Shown: positions 48,013-56,509 of the stretch, piece after piece | How the letters are laid out: each line of letters opens with the position of its first letter | Position numbering within the stretch: the stretch's first letter is position 1 | Source: Rhodobacter sp. TJ_12 | GTDB taxonomy: Bacteria > Pseudomonadota > Alphaproteobacteria > Rhodobacterales > Rhodobacteraceae | NCBI RefSeq assembly: GCF_020023995.1 | Contig: NZ_NRRD01000014.1 | Span: forward strand, 27,602-91,601 | Length of the DNA: 64,000 nucleotides | Direction of reading: 5' to 3' | The notes under the pieces: generated by a model | Told to the model about the DNA's origin: nothing | Database searches by the model: none | Seen by the model: only the letters and a program-made list of their open reading frames with translations | Position numbers and translations under genes: made by a program

Positions 48013-48038
48013 AAAGCCCCCGGTGACGGGGGCTTTTT
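48013..48038 (+). terminator. intrinsic terminator of the cytochrome operon
   Basis: Perfect stem AAAGCCCCCG (48013-48022) / CGGGGGCTTT (48027-48036), GTGA loop, then a run of T. It lies 20 bases after the cytochrome b stop. Confidence 0.88.
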
Positions 48039-48155
48039 GTTGCGGAGGCGTGCTTGTCATGCGCGAATTGACCTTCGCTCCGCATATCGATACGCCGAGC
48101 GCGCATGTTCAGTGGCGACCAGCGCTTTTTGGTTGCCTTGTGAAGGAGAAGGTCA

Positions 48156-48563
48156 GTGACGGATCTGGCGACCGGGCAGTGTTTATGCGGCGCTGTGAAA
48201 TTCCGCATTTCGGGACCTTTCGACAGTTTCTTTTTGTGTCACTGCGCACGCTGCCGCAAAGACAGCGGTTCTGCCCATTCGGCAAATCTGTTTTCATCCA
48301 CTGCACAGATCACCTGGCTCTCGGGCGAAGAAAAGCGCACGCAATTCCAGCTTGCCGGTTCGCGGCATGAGAAATGTTTTTGTTCGACCTGCGGCTCCGC
48401 GATGCCCTTCCGGCAAGCGCATGGCGGGGTGCTTGTCGTTCCGGCAGGGTCGCTGGATAGCGCGGTCAAGATACAGCCCAACGCGCATATCTGTTACGCA
48501 AGTCGCGCAGATTGGGAGGATGGGCTTGCATCCCTTGAAAGGTTTGATGGGCTTCCCGAGTGA
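48156..48563 (+). CDS. GFA (glutathione-dependent formaldehyde-activating)/CENP-V domain protein
   Basis: The 135-residue product carries the GFA zinc pattern: GQCLCGAVKF (Cys9, Cys11), CHCARCRKDSG (Cys28, Cys30, Cys33) and CFCSTCGSAMP. It has the single-domain length of the family. The start is GTG at 48156 with AAGGAG upstream. Despite the family name most members do not have proven formaldehyde activity, and this gene is 38 kb from the frm operon, so no formaldehyde role is inferred. Confidence 0.85.
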   Translation: MTDLATGQCLCGAVKFRISGPFDSFFLCHCARCRKDSGSAHSANLFSSTAQITWLSGEEKRTQFQLAGSRHEKCFCSTCGSAMPFRQAHGGVLVVPAGSLDSAVKIQPNAHICYASRADWEDGLASLERFDGLPE

Positions 48564-48611
48564 GTGACCGCCTTTAGGAGTGCCGGGGCGCATGGTTTTT
48601 GGGGACGCCCA

Positions 48612-48640
48612 AAACAAAAGGCGCCGCAGATGCAGCGCCC
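48612..48640 (-). terminator. intrinsic terminator of the DUF882 gene
   Basis: On the minus strand GGCGC and GCGCC (48639-48635 and 48624-48620), with an inner GC pair, are followed by TTTTGTTTT, 25 bases after the DUF882 stop. Confidence 0.6.
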
Positions 48641-48664
48641 TTTCACACAGCGGTCTGAACCGGC

Positions 48665-49225
48665 TTAGCCCGCCCAGGTGCGGACCTGACCGCAATCCAT
48701 ATGCACAAAGTTGGAGCGCATGTATTTGCCCACGCCGCCTGCGTTGCACGCCGTGGCGGCGGCATAGATTTGCGGCACCGAACGGGATTTCAGTCGCAGA
48801 TCGGCGGCCATGCCCTTCATATGAAGCGAATTCTTGGCAACCCCGCGCGATCGAGCGCGCAGCATCGCATTGGTCTTGGGCGAGCGGTAGCCCGACAGCA
48901 TCATATAGGGTTCGCGGGTGTCCATCAGGTTATGCGCGGCAGCGGCAATGTCGATGGTGCGCGCGTCGATGTTCTTCACCTGATCGGTGCGCCAGTCGCG
49001 CATGAAGCGGTTGATCTCGCGCAGGGCCTCGGGAATGTAGTTGCCCTCGATCCAATAGATCGTGTCGATGCTTTCACCGGTGCGGCCCGAATACATGCGG
49101 ATCCGTCGGATATCGCCCGCGCCGCGCAAAAGGCCGAAGGCGTTGCTCATGGTCGGCGCCGCAACCACCATCGTGGAAGCAAAGGCCGCCAGAAGGCCGC
49201 GACGGGAAGTCGTGATCATGCTCAT
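48665..49225 (-). CDS. DUF882 / YcbK-like peptidase M15 family protein, Tat-exported
   Basis: The 186-residue product starts with a twin-arginine-like signal (TSRRGLLAAF, then a hydrophobic stretch ending TMSNAFG). The mature part has the DUF882 pattern: INRFMRDWRTDQ, YRSPKTNAML, SLHMKGMAADLR and SNFVHMDCGQVR, with the zinc-binding His and Asp residues (HMKGMAAD, HMD) of M15-type murein peptidases. A role in cell-wall peptide cleavage fits, and an L,D-transpeptidase gene lies divergently next to it, but activity is not proven. Confidence 0.85.
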   Translation of the reverse strand: MSMITTSRRGLLAAFASTMVVAAPTMSNAFGLLRGAGDIRRIRMYSGRTGESIDTIYWIEGNYIPEALREINRFMRDWRTDQVKNIDARTIDIAAAAHNLMDTREPYMMLSGYRSPKTNAMLRARSRGVAKNSLHMKGMAADLRLKSRSVPQIYAAATACNAGGVGKYMRSNFVHMDCGQVRTWAG

Positions 49226-49549
49226 ATCGGTTGCCTGTCCCTTGGTCTTTTTTTGACCGCCACTTGTGCGGCTTTAACCACTTTATAACCTTACAGCGTG
49301 GCAAAATTATGGCACATGCAGAATCATGTTTCAAATCGTCATTTATCCTTTGGTGGGGGATTCCATACCTTTCGGCAATTTTCTGCTCAGATCGGTCATC
49401 CGCGGCCGCGGCCCTGACGGGCGCAGGCCACGGAATGCGGCGCTTTTGCGGCATTGCAGCATCAAAATCCCCTTGTTTTTCACGATGCTCTGGACAGGGC
49501 GGGGGAATTCTCACATGCTTCATGTCGGTTTCTTGAAGGGTGGGGCGAC
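49226..49549. promoter_or_regulatory. divergent gap between DUF882 and L,D-transpeptidase genes
   Basis: The 324-base stretch is A/T-richer in its left half (49255-49390) and presumably holds promoters for both divergent cell-wall genes, but I found no box pair good enough to name. In-frame codons upstream of 49550 would extend the transpeptidase to 49454 without giving a better signal peptide. Confidence 0.35.
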
Positions 49550-51187
49550 ATGGCGAGATTGAACTGGGGTGCGGCTGGGCGCTCGGGTCTGGTGGCGTTG
49601 ATGCTGGGCGCGGCGGCGCTGGGGCCGATGGGCTTGGGTGCGCCGGTGCAGGCGCAAACCGCCGGGCCGGTCATTCCGGGCTTTGCCCAAGCCGTGGCGG
49701 AAGCCGCCGCCGCCGATCCCGCCCTTTCGGCCTTTTACGCGGCCCGCGACTATGCGCCGATCTGGACCGATGGCGCGGCGACCGCGCGTCGGGCGGCCTT
49801 TTTTGCCGCGCTCGACCAAGCCGGGGCGCATGGCCTGCCGGTGGCGCGCTATGGGGCTGCGGCGTTGCGCGCGCGCTTTGCCAGCATCGAGACAGAGCGC
49901 GAACGCGGCCTTTTGGAGGCTGATGTCTCGCTCGCCTATTTGGCCTGGGCGCGCGATATTTCATCGGGCGCGCTGGAGCCGCAAAAGATCGACAGCGGCA
50001 TCGTGCGCGACATCATCCGCCCCGAACCGCAAGACCTTCTGAATAATTTGGTCGCGGCCCCGGTGCCCGCGCATTACCTGCGCGGTCTTGCGCCGCAAAC
50101 ACCGCAATATGCCAATCTGATGCGTGCGCGGCTGCATCTGGCCGAGCAAATCGCCCAAGGCGGCTGGGGCGCGCCGGTGCCCGCAAAACGCCTTGGGCCG
50201 GGCGATAGCGGCCCCGCCGTTGTTGCATTGCGCGACCGGCTGATGAAGATGGGCTATCTGGGCCGTTCGATTTCGGGCAGCTATGATGGCGCGCTGCAAA
50301 AGGCGGTGCAAAGCTATCAATACGACCTTGGGATGAAAGCCGATGGCGTGGCGGGCGAAGCCACATTGGCGGAAATCAACACCGCCCCCGAAGAGCGGCT
50401 GAAATCCGTGCTGGTGGCGCTGGAGCGGCAGCGCTGGCTCAATGGCCGCGATCTGGGCGCGCGCCATATCTGGGTCAATATCGCCGATTTCACCGCCCGT
50501 ATCATCGACGACGGGAAGATGAGCTTTGAATCCGTCACCGTGGTGGGGCAGAACCGCTCCGACCGGCGCACACCGGAATTTTCCGATGTGATGGAACTGA
50601 TGGTGATCAACCCAAGTTGGTCGGTGCCGCGCTCGATCACCGTGAAAGAATATCTGCCGATGATGAAGCGCAATCCGGGCGCGGCGGGGCATATTCAACT
50701 GATCGACAGCCGCGGGCGGACGGTATCGCGCGATGCGGTGGATTTCGCCGCCTATAATGCGCGCAACTTCCCCTTTGCGATGCGCCAGCCGCCCTCGCGC
50801 GGGAATGCTTTGGGGCTGGTGAAATTCCTGTTCCCGAACAAACACCATATCTATCTGCACGACACGCCGTCGAAGTCGCTGTTCCAGCGCGATGTGCGCG
50901 CCTATAGCCACGGCTGCATCCGCGTGGGCCGCCCCTTTGATCTGGCCTATGCGCTTTTGGCGCGGCAGGTCGATGACCCCGAGGCCTATTTCCAGTCGAT
51001 CCTGCGCACCGGGGCGGAAACCAGTGTTCCGCTGGAACAGCCGGTGCCGGTGCACTTGGTTTATTACACCGCCTATCCCAATGCACAGGGCCGGATCGAA
51101 TACCGCCACGATGTCTATGGCCGCGATGCGCGCCTTTACGCGGCGCTGGAAACGGCAGGGGTGGCATTGGCGCCGCTGACGAATTAA
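49550..51187 (+). CDS. YcbB-type L,D-transpeptidase
   Basis: The 545-residue protein has an N-terminal signal (about 1-35, ending VQAQT), an alpha-helical scaffold domain, a peptidoglycan-binding module (LGPGDSGPAVVALRDRLMKMGYL) and a YkuD catalytic domain with YSHGCIRVGRPFDLA, where Cys456 is the nucleophile. It makes 3-3 cross-links between meso-diaminopimelate residues, or attaches proteins to peptidoglycan. I chose the ATG at 49550, preceded by GGGTGGGG, because it places the basic residues of a signal peptide at the start. Confidence 0.88.
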   Translation: MARLNWGAAGRSGLVALMLGAAALGPMGLGAPVQAQTAGPVIPGFAQAVAEAAAADPALSAFYAARDYAPIWTDGAATARRAAFFAALDQAGAHGLPVARYGAAALRARFASIETERERGLLEADVSLAYLAWARDISSGALEPQKIDSGIVRDIIRPEPQDLLNNLVAAPVPAHYLRGLAPQTPQYANLMRARLHLAEQIAQGGWGAPVPAKRLGPGDSGPAVVALRDRLMKMGYLGRSISGSYDGALQKAVQSYQYDLGMKADGVAGEATLAEINTAPEERLKSVLVALERQRWLNGRDLGARHIWVNIADFTARIIDDGKMSFESVTVVGQNRSDRRTPEFSDVMELMVINPSWSVPRSITVKEYLPMMKRNPGAAGHIQLIDSRGRTVSRDAVDFAAYNARNFPFAMRQPPSRGNALGLVKFLFPNKHHIYLHDTPSKSLFQRDVRAYSHGCIRVGRPFDLAYALLARQVDDPEAYFQSILRTGAETSVPLEQPVPVHLVYYTAYPNAQGRIEYRHDVYGRDARLYAALETAGVALAPLTN

Positions 51188-51226
51188 ATCTCTGCCACGG
51201 CGGCACGCCGGGCAGAGGAGCACATT

Positions 51227-52327
51227 ATGGCGCAGACGGTCGAAACCATCGCACGGGCATTGGCGGCGCAGGCTGCGGGCGATCTCAGCTTGCCCATCGA
51301 CAGCGCGTCAGAGCCGCAATCCGCCGGGCCGCGCCAGATCGCCTTGGCGATGAGCGCGAAATACCTGCCCGGTCTGGCGCAAGGGTCCGCACTGGCCGCC
51401 ATCGTGCCCGAAGGCACCGATTGGCAGGCTTTGGGGCTTAAGGCGGCAATTTTCGTCGCGCGCCCGCGTCTGGCGATGGCGGGGCTATCAAAAGCCTTTG
51501 ATCCTGGGCCCGAGATCGCGCCGGGCATCCATCCCAGCGCCGTCATCGACCCCAGCGCCGAAATTGGCGACGGCGCGGCTATCGGGCCTTTCGTGGTGAT
51601 CGGCCGCGGGGTGAAGATCGGCCCCGGGGCCCGGATCGCGGCCCATGTCAGCATTGCCGAACATGCCAAGATCGGCGCGCAAGCGCTGGTGCTGAATGGG
51701 GTAAAAATCGGCGCGCGTGTGGTGATCGGGGATCGGTTCATCGCCCAGCCGGGCGCGGTGATCGGTTCGGACGGGTTTTCCTTTGTCACGCCGGAAAAAT
51801 CCGGTGTCGAGGAAGTGCGCGAAACCTTGGGCCAGCGTGCCGATCTCAAAGACCAAAGTTGGACCCGGATCCACAGCCTTGGCACGGTGGAAATCGGCGA
51901 TGATGTGGAACTTGGCGCCAATGTCGCGATTGACCGGGGCACGGTGCGCGCGACCTCCATCGGCGCGGGCACCAAGCTCGATAACCTTGTGCATATTGGT
52001 CACAACGTGCAAGTCGGGCGCGATTGTCTTTTGTGCGGGCAGGTCGGCATTGCCGGATCGTCGCGGATTGGCGACCGGGTGGTGCTGGGCGGCCAATGCG
52101 GGGTGAATGACAATATCTTTGTCGGCGATGATGTGATCGCGGGCGGCGCCACCAAGATCTTTACCAACGCGCCTGCGGGCCGTGTGTTGCTGGGCTATCC
52201 GGCGCTGAAGATGGAAACCCATGTCGAGGCGTGGAAGAATATCCGCCGCCTGCCGCGACTCTTTGCGCAAATGGCGGAACTTCGAGAAACTGTTACAAAT
52301 CTCTCGCAAAAGAAGGGCACGGAGTAA
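51227..52327 (+). CDS. lpxD: UDP-3-O-(3-hydroxyacyl)glucosamine N-acyltransferase
   Basis: The 366-residue enzyme adds the second 3-hydroxyacyl chain in lipid A synthesis from an acyl-ACP. It has an N-terminal uridine-binding domain, a long left-handed beta helix (from GIHPSAVIDPSAEIG) and the catalytic His in LDNLVHIGHNVQVG. AGAGGAG lies upstream. Unusually for the genome position, lpxD is not in a bamA-lpxA-fabZ cluster but stands before its own acyl carrier protein and ketoacyl synthase genes, 18 bases away. Confidence 0.93.
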   Translation: MAQTVETIARALAAQAAGDLSLPIDSASEPQSAGPRQIALAMSAKYLPGLAQGSALAAIVPEGTDWQALGLKAAIFVARPRLAMAGLSKAFDPGPEIAPGIHPSAVIDPSAEIGDGAAIGPFVVIGRGVKIGPGARIAAHVSIAEHAKIGAQALVLNGVKIGARVVIGDRFIAQPGAVIGSDGFSFVTPEKSGVEEVRETLGQRADLKDQSWTRIHSLGTVEIGDDVELGANVAIDRGTVRATSIGAGTKLDNLVHIGHNVQVGRDCLLCGQVGIAGSSRIGDRVVLGGQCGVNDNIFVGDDVIAGGATKIFTNAPAGRVLLGYPALKMETHVEAWKNIRRLPRLFAQMAELRETVTNLSQKKGTE

Positions 52328-52345
52328 CGCCAGATGAGGCCCGAC

Positions 52346-52609
52346 ATGCAAGACCAGATTCTTTCGATCATCGCGCGCGAAGCGGCGATGGAGCCGGCCG
52401 AAGTGCACCCCGATATGACGCTTGAGGAATTGGGGCTCGACAGCCTCGGCTTGGTCGAGATGATCTTCTCGATCGAGGAAACCTTCGGTGTTTCGGTCCC
52501 GTTCAACGCCAATGAGCCGACGCAAAGCGATTTTGACATCTCTTCTGTGGGGGCCATCGTGCGCGCGGTGGAACGGTTGATCGCGTCGCCGCAACCGGAA
52601 ATGGCCTAA
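52346..52609 (+). CDS. acyl carrier protein (specialised)
   Basis: The 87-residue protein has the ACP helix pattern with the phosphopantetheine Ser33 in ELGLDSLGLVEM. It differs from housekeeping AcpP (no long acidic helix II end; FNANEPTQSDFD loop). The start may be the ATG at 52346, with GAGG six bases upstream, or the in-frame ATG at 52334. It is three bases before the ketoacyl synthase and just after lpxD, which suggests that it carries the acyl chain for lipid A or a related envelope lipid. Confidence 0.85.
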   Translation: MQDQILSIIAREAAMEPAEVHPDMTLEELGLDSLGLVEMIFSIEETFGVSVPFNANEPTQSDFDISSVGAIVRAVERLIASPQPEMA

Positions 52610-52612
52610 CGC

Positions 52613-53821
52613 ATGCGGCGTGTCGTTGTTACCGGGGCCGGAACGGTCAATGCGCTTGCCCCGGATGCTGTCGGCACGCTGGCCGCCATGAAAGCGGGGC
52701 GCTGTGGCATCGGCGCCTTGGAGTTTGCCGATGTGGAGCGGCTGACGATCCGCATCGGCGCGCAGGTAAAGGGCTTTGCGCCCGAGACCCTGTTCGAAAA
52801 GAACAAGCTTTCGCTTTATGACCGGTTCACCCAATTCGGCCTTTTGGCCGCGCGTGAGGCGATGGGGCAGGCGGGCCTGACCGAGGTGCCGGGCGATCGG
52901 ACCCGCTGGGGCGCGATCATCGGCACCGCAGGCGGCGGCAATGCCACGGTGAACGAGGCCTATCGCGCCGTTTATGCCGAGGGTAAGAACCGCGTCCATC
53001 CGTTCACCGTGCCGCGGCTGATGGGCAATGCGGCGGCCTCGCATATCTCGATGGCATGGGGGCTGATGGGGCCCAGCTTCGCGGTGGCGACCGCTTGTGC
53101 CAGCTCCAACCATGCGATTGGCTTGGCCTATCAGATGATCCGTTCGGGCATGGCCGATGGCATGTTGGCGGGCGGTGCGGAATCGATGCTGAATTTCGGC
53201 GGGCTGAAGGCTTGGGAGGGGCTGCGGGTGATGTCGCCCGATGGCTGCCGCCCCTTTGCCGCCAATCGCAACGGCATGGTGCAGGGCGAAGGCGCGGGCG
53301 TCTTTGTGCTGGAAACGCTCGATAGCGCGCAGGCGCGTGGCGCCAATATCTTGGCCGAAATCACCGGCTTTGCCATGTGCTCCGATGCGGGCGATATTGT
53401 GATGCCGTCGCGCGATGGCGCAGCGCGGGCAATGCGCGGCGCGCTGGCCGATGCCGGGATTGCCGCCGATCAGGTGGATTACATCAATGCCCATGGCACC
53501 GGCACCAATGCCAATGACCGCACCGAGGCGGCGGCGATCTTGGACGTGTTCGCAGATCGCGGCAAGGTCGTGCCTGTTTCCTCCACCAAGGCGATGCATG
53601 GCCATTGTATCGGCGCCACCGGCGCGGTGGAGATGTTTGCCTGCCTGATGGCGCTGAATGAGGGCGTGATCGCCCCCACGGTGAACCATGATGCACCCGA
53701 TCCCGATTGCCCGTTGGATGTGGTGCCCAACAGCGCGCGCGAGGCGCAGGTAAAAACCGTGATGTCCAACGCCTTTGCCTTTGGCGGGTTGAACGCGGTT
53801 TTGGTGCTGTCCAAAATCTAA
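52613..53821 (+). CDS. beta-ketoacyl-ACP synthase (FabF-like)
   Basis: The 402-residue thiolase-fold enzyme has the catalytic Cys162 (TACASSNHAIG), His294 (NAHGTGTN) and His331 (MHGHCIGATGA). The sequence is a FabF relative with small differences from the housekeeping enzyme. It follows the dedicated ACP after three bases and lpxD before that, so a chain-elongation role for envelope lipid is likely. A terminator follows its stop. Confidence 0.87.
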   Translation: MRRVVVTGAGTVNALAPDAVGTLAAMKAGRCGIGALEFADVERLTIRIGAQVKGFAPETLFEKNKLSLYDRFTQFGLLAAREAMGQAGLTEVPGDRTRWGAIIGTAGGGNATVNEAYRAVYAEGKNRVHPFTVPRLMGNAAASHISMAWGLMGPSFAVATACASSNHAIGLAYQMIRSGMADGMLAGGAESMLNFGGLKAWEGLRVMSPDGCRPFAANRNGMVQGEGAGVFVLETLDSAQARGANILAEITGFAMCSDAGDIVMPSRDGAARAMRGALADAGIAADQVDYINAHGTGTNANDRTEAAAILDVFADRGKVVPVSSTKAMHGHCIGATGAVEMFACLMALNEGVIAPTVNHDAPDPDCPLDVVPNSAREAQVKTVMSNAFAFGGLNAVLVLSKI

Positions 53822-53858
53822 CGCCGCCCCGAAGGGCGGCGCTTTCAAAAGCTTTTTA
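53822..53858 (+). terminator. intrinsic terminator of the lpxD-acp-ketosynthase operon
   Basis: Stem CGCCGCCC (53822-53829) / GGGCGGCG (53834-53841) with tetraloop CGAA and a CTTTC then AAAAGCTTTTTATTT tail directly after the synthase stop. Confidence 0.72.
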
Positions 53859-53886
53859 TTTCCGGCGCTTGGCGCCCGATCTTCGC

Positions 53887-54471
53887 TTATTGCGCGGCCG
53901 GTTTGGGCAGCGCGTCAAAGGCGGCGGTAAAGCCTTTAAGCGAAATCATCAGTTCCACCGGCGTATCGGGCGCGGCGGCGGGCACGATCGTCATGGCGAT
54001 CTTGTTGCCCTTTTTGAACAGGTCGATGTCCTTGTCTTTCAAGAACACGTTGGAATAGCAGCCCGCCTGCGAGCAGACGTTGAAGGGCAGGGCAATCGCC
54101 TCTTGCGAGTCGATCTTGAGCTTCACGCCTTGGGTCAGCAGGGTTTCCAGCGGGGTGGTGATTGTCGCCCCGGCGGCTGCATCGTCATTGCCGGGCAGCG
54201 CCATGATCGAAATCGCGGCCGTGCCGGTGCCTTCGCTATCCTTGAGCAATTGGAACATTTCGCACGGCTCGCTGCCGCTTTCGGTGCGCAGGCACTGAAT
54301 TTCCCAATCGTCGTGCGTTTCTTTGACATAGGTGGTGCCCGGACCCTCGGCCGAGGCGGCCGGCGGCGCATCCGCCGTCGCGGCAGGCGCGGCGGTTTCT
54401 TGCGCACCCGCCATCGGGGCGGAAAGGCCAAGGGTCAGCATCAGGGCAAGGGAAGTGCTTTGTTTCATCAT
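53887..54471 (-). CDS. IalB (invasion-associated locus B) family protein
   Basis: The 194-residue protein has a signal peptide (MMKQSTSLALMLTLGLSAPMAGA), a short Ala/Pro-rich linker and an IalB domain (VKETHDDWEIQC, three further Cys in EPCEMF and NVCSQAGC). The family is common in Rhizobiales and Rhodobacterales; the name comes from Bartonella and a true invasion role is not implied here. GGAGG is seven bases before the first ATG at 54471. Its upstream region has a minus-strand promoter and a terminator-like hairpin, so the leader may be attenuated. Confidence 0.86.
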   Translation of the reverse strand: MMKQSTSLALMLTLGLSAPMAGAQETAAPAATADAPPAASAEGPGTTYVKETHDDWEIQCLRTESGSEPCEMFQLLKDSEGTGTAAISIMALPGNDDAAAGATITTPLETLLTQGVKLKIDSQEAIALPFNVCSQAGCYSNVFLKDKDIDLFKKGNKIAMTIVPAAAPDTPVELMISLKGFTAAFDALPKPAAQ

Positions 54472-54618
54472 AATGTTTCCTCCACGGGGATGAGGCCGAT
54501 TTAACATGCCCGGTTGCGGCTGTCCCTAGCAAATCTGCCCGCAAAAAACACGATCAGGCACGGGAACACTGACAGTTGCGTGAGCCCGATCACGCACGTC
54601 ATCGGCGCAGGGCTTGGC

Positions 54619-54657
54619 AGAAAACAAGACGAAGGGCCCCGTTTCCGAAGCCCTTCG
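54619..54657 (-). terminator. minus-strand intrinsic terminator upstream of the IalB gene
   Basis: Minus-strand hairpin CGAAGGGC (54657-54650) / GCCCTTCG (54637-54630) with a 12-base loop, followed by TCTTGTTTTCT. It lies 148 bases before the IalB start and about 35 bases after a predicted promoter start, so it either ends a ~70-nucleotide small RNA or attenuates the IalB transcript. Confidence 0.6.
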
Positions 54658-54696
54658 ATCCCCCTGTCGGACCGGCCGACTATATCATTGCGCTGA

Positions 54697-54725
54697 ACGC
54701 TAGAGCGGATGCGCGCGCAGGTCAA
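54697..54725 (-). promoter_or_regulatory. sigma-70-type promoter on the minus strand
   Basis: TTGACC (54725-54720) and TAGCGT (54702-54697) are separated by 17 bases. Transcription would start near 54690 and run into the hairpin at 54619-54657 and then toward the IalB gene. Confidence 0.55.
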
Positions 54726-54777
54726 CAGTCAAATACACCTTTGCCAAACCTTTGTTCGTGAAAAGAAAAATCAGAAA

Positions 54778-54860
54778 TAAAGGAAAAAGCCGCGCCCGAG
54801 GGCGCGGCCAGTCGACAGGGAGGAAGTGTTCCGCGGCCAAAGGTGCCAAGGCGGAACATC
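54778..54860 (-). ncRNA. candidate small RNA ending at an orphan terminator
   Basis: On the minus strand a perfect 9-bp hairpin GCCGCGCCC/GGGCGCGGC (54808-54789) is followed by TTTTTCCTTTATTTCT, a strong intrinsic terminator, yet no minus-strand gene ends here; the next minus-strand gene upstream is 1.7 kb away. Upstream, TGTTCCGC (54858-54851) pairs with GCGGAACA (54834-54827). The linker reads CTTCCTCCCTG, complementary to Shine-Dalgarno sequences. Hairpin, anti-SD linker, terminator is a frequent small-RNA layout, and CCUCC-containing small RNAs are known in Rhodobacter. No convincing promoter was found. Confidence 0.45.
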
Positions 54861-54940
54861 CTCAATCTGGCACAAATTGGTTAAACAAGTATTGTGCCCC
54901 TTAGTCACAGGGGGTGGCGTAGCACGTTCGGAGAGACGCG

Positions 54941-56509
54941 ATGACCGGAGTTTTGACCGAGACAGGCCTGTTTGTGGGCGGCGGTGGCGCGGGCTATGCC
55001 GTGGCGCAAGACCTCGCGCTTAAATACGGCAACCGTCATGGGCTGGTCGCGGGCGCCACCGGCACCGGCAAGACCGTGACGCTGCAAATTCTGGCCGAGG
55101 GGTTCTCGGCCGCCGGGGTGCCGGTCTTCATGGCGGATGTGAAAGGGGATCTGGGCGGCATTGCGATGCCCGGTTCGGCCTTGGGCAAGCTGCATGAGCC
55201 GTTTTTGAAACGCGCGCAAACCATCGGCTTCGATCTGACGTACCGCGCCTATCCGGTGACCTTTTGGGACATGTTCGGCCAGCAGGGCCACCCGGTGCGC
55301 ACGACAATCTCGGATATGGGGCCGCTGTTGCTGGCGCGGCTGCTTGATCTGTCTGAGGCGCAAGAGGGCGTTTTGAACATTGCCTTCCATCTGGCCGATG
55401 CCGAAGGGCTGGCGCTGCTTGATCTGGAGGATCTGCGCGCGATGCTCGTTTACGTGGGCGAACAGGCCGATGCACTGTCTTTGCGCTATGGCAATATTTC
55501 GTCGCGTTCGGTGGGCGCGATCCAGCGCCAATTGCTGGTGTTGGAAAATCAGGGCGCGGCGCATTTCTTCGGCGAGCCCGCGCTGGATCTGGCCGATATG
55601 ATGACCTGCGCCCCTGATGGGCGCGGGCAGATCAACATTCTGGCCGCCGATAAGCTGATGTCCTCGCCCCGGCTTTATGCGACCTTTCTGTTGTGGCTCC
55701 TGTCGGAATTGTTCGAAGAACTGCCCGAGGTGGGCGACCCGGACAAGCCGCGTTTTGTGTTCTTTTTCGATGAAGCGCATCTGCTGTTTGACGATGCGCC
55801 CAAGGCTTTGATCGATAAGGTGGAACAGGTGGCGCGGCTGATCCGATCCAAAGGCGTGGGGGTCTATTTCATCACGCAAAACCCCGCCGATGTGCCCGAA
55901 GCGATCTTGGGGCAGCTTGGCAACCGGGTGCAGCATGCCCTGCGCGCCTTTACCGCCAAGGATCAAAAAGATTTGCGCCGCGCGGCGGAAAACTATCGCC
56001 CCAATCCGCGTTTTGAAACCGAAACCGCGATCAAGGAGGTGGGTACCGGCGAGGCGGTGACCTCTTTTTTGCAGCCTAAGGGCGTGCCCGGCGTGGTCGA
56101 ACGCACGCTGGTGCGCCCGCCGCAATCGCGTCTTGGCCCGATCACGGCGGAAGAACGGCGCGCGGTGCTGATGGCCTCGCCCTTCGGGGGGAAATACGAC
56201 ACGCCGCTAGATCGCGAATCCGCCTCGGAAATTTTGGCGGCGCGGGCGCAAAAGGCGGCCGAAGACGCCGCCGCCGCCGATCACGCGGCACAGGCGCCAG
56301 AGGCGCGCGCCAAGCTGGAATTCACCCGCGCGCGCCGGTTCACCCCGATCAAGCCCACGCCCGCGCCGCGCAAAACCACCGCGCGCCGTTCCTCGCGCAG
56401 CGACAGCATTGCCGAGGTGTTCGGAAAATCGCTGGCCCGGCAATTGGCAACCAAGGCAGGCCAGCAGATCGTGCGCGGGCTTTTGGGCTCGTTGTTCAAG
56501 GCGCGCTAG
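54941..56509 (+). CDS. HerA-like/DUF853 ATPase
   Basis: The 522-residue P-loop ATPase of the HerA-FtsK superfamily (DUF853, YjgR-like) has Walker A GATGTGKT (38-45), VFMADVKGDLGG, and Walker B FVFFFDEAHLLF (Asp277, Glu278), followed by TQNPADVPEAILGQLGNRVQHA, the sensor region. The last 90 residues are basic and low in complexity, with an Ala/Arg-rich linker and a conserved GKSLARQLATKAGQQIVRGLLGSL tail. The biochemical role is unclear; DNA translocation is inferred from the superfamily. GGAGAG is five bases from the ATG. Confidence 0.88.
   Translation: MTGVLTETGLFVGGGGAGYAVAQDLALKYGNRHGLVAGATGTGKTVTLQILAEGFSAAGVPVFMADVKGDLGGIAMPGSALGKLHEPFLKRAQTIGFDLTYRAYPVTFWDMFGQQGHPVRTTISDMGPLLLARLLDLSEAQEGVLNIAFHLADAEGLALLDLEDLRAMLVYVGEQADALSLRYGNISSRSVGAIQRQLLVLENQGAAHFFGEPALDLADMMTCAPDGRGQINILAADKLMSSPRLYATFLLWLLSELFEELPEVGDPDKPRFVFFFDEAHLLFDDAPKALIDKVEQVARLIRSKGVGVYFITQNPADVPEAILGQLGNRVQHALRAFTAKDQKDLRRAAENYRPNPRFETETAIKEVGTGEAVTSFLQPKGVPGVVERTLVRPPQSRLGPITAEERRAVLMASPFGGKYDTPLDRESASEILAARAQKAAEDAAAADHAAQAPEARAKLEFTRARRFTPIKPTPAPRKTTARRSSRSDSIAEVFGKSLARQLATKAGQQIVRGLLGSLFKAR

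Larger units (their letters stand above)
54472..54940. promoter_or_regulatory. intergenic region with two minus-strand terminators
   Basis: This 469-base gap separates the divergent IalB and HerA-like genes. It has a good minus-strand promoter (54697-54725), two intrinsic terminators on the minus strand (54619-54657 and 54778-54808) and an inverted repeat GGCACAA-N16-TTGTGCC (54870-54899) near the HerA-like start. A 33-codon hydrophobic frame (MTCVIGLTQL...) exists on the minus strand near 54501-54602, but it lacks a good ribosome site and I do not call it. Confidence 0.5.

Noticed and set aside
51488..53848. 786-codon frame on the minus strand opposite lpxD, acp and the ketoacyl synthase
   Set aside because: Covers three real genes in antisense and shows no domain; a high-G+C artefact.
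54501..54602. Small hydrophobic peptide gene (33 codons) upstream of the IalB gene
   Set aside because: No good ribosome-binding site and no comparison available; the hydrophobic run can arise by chance.
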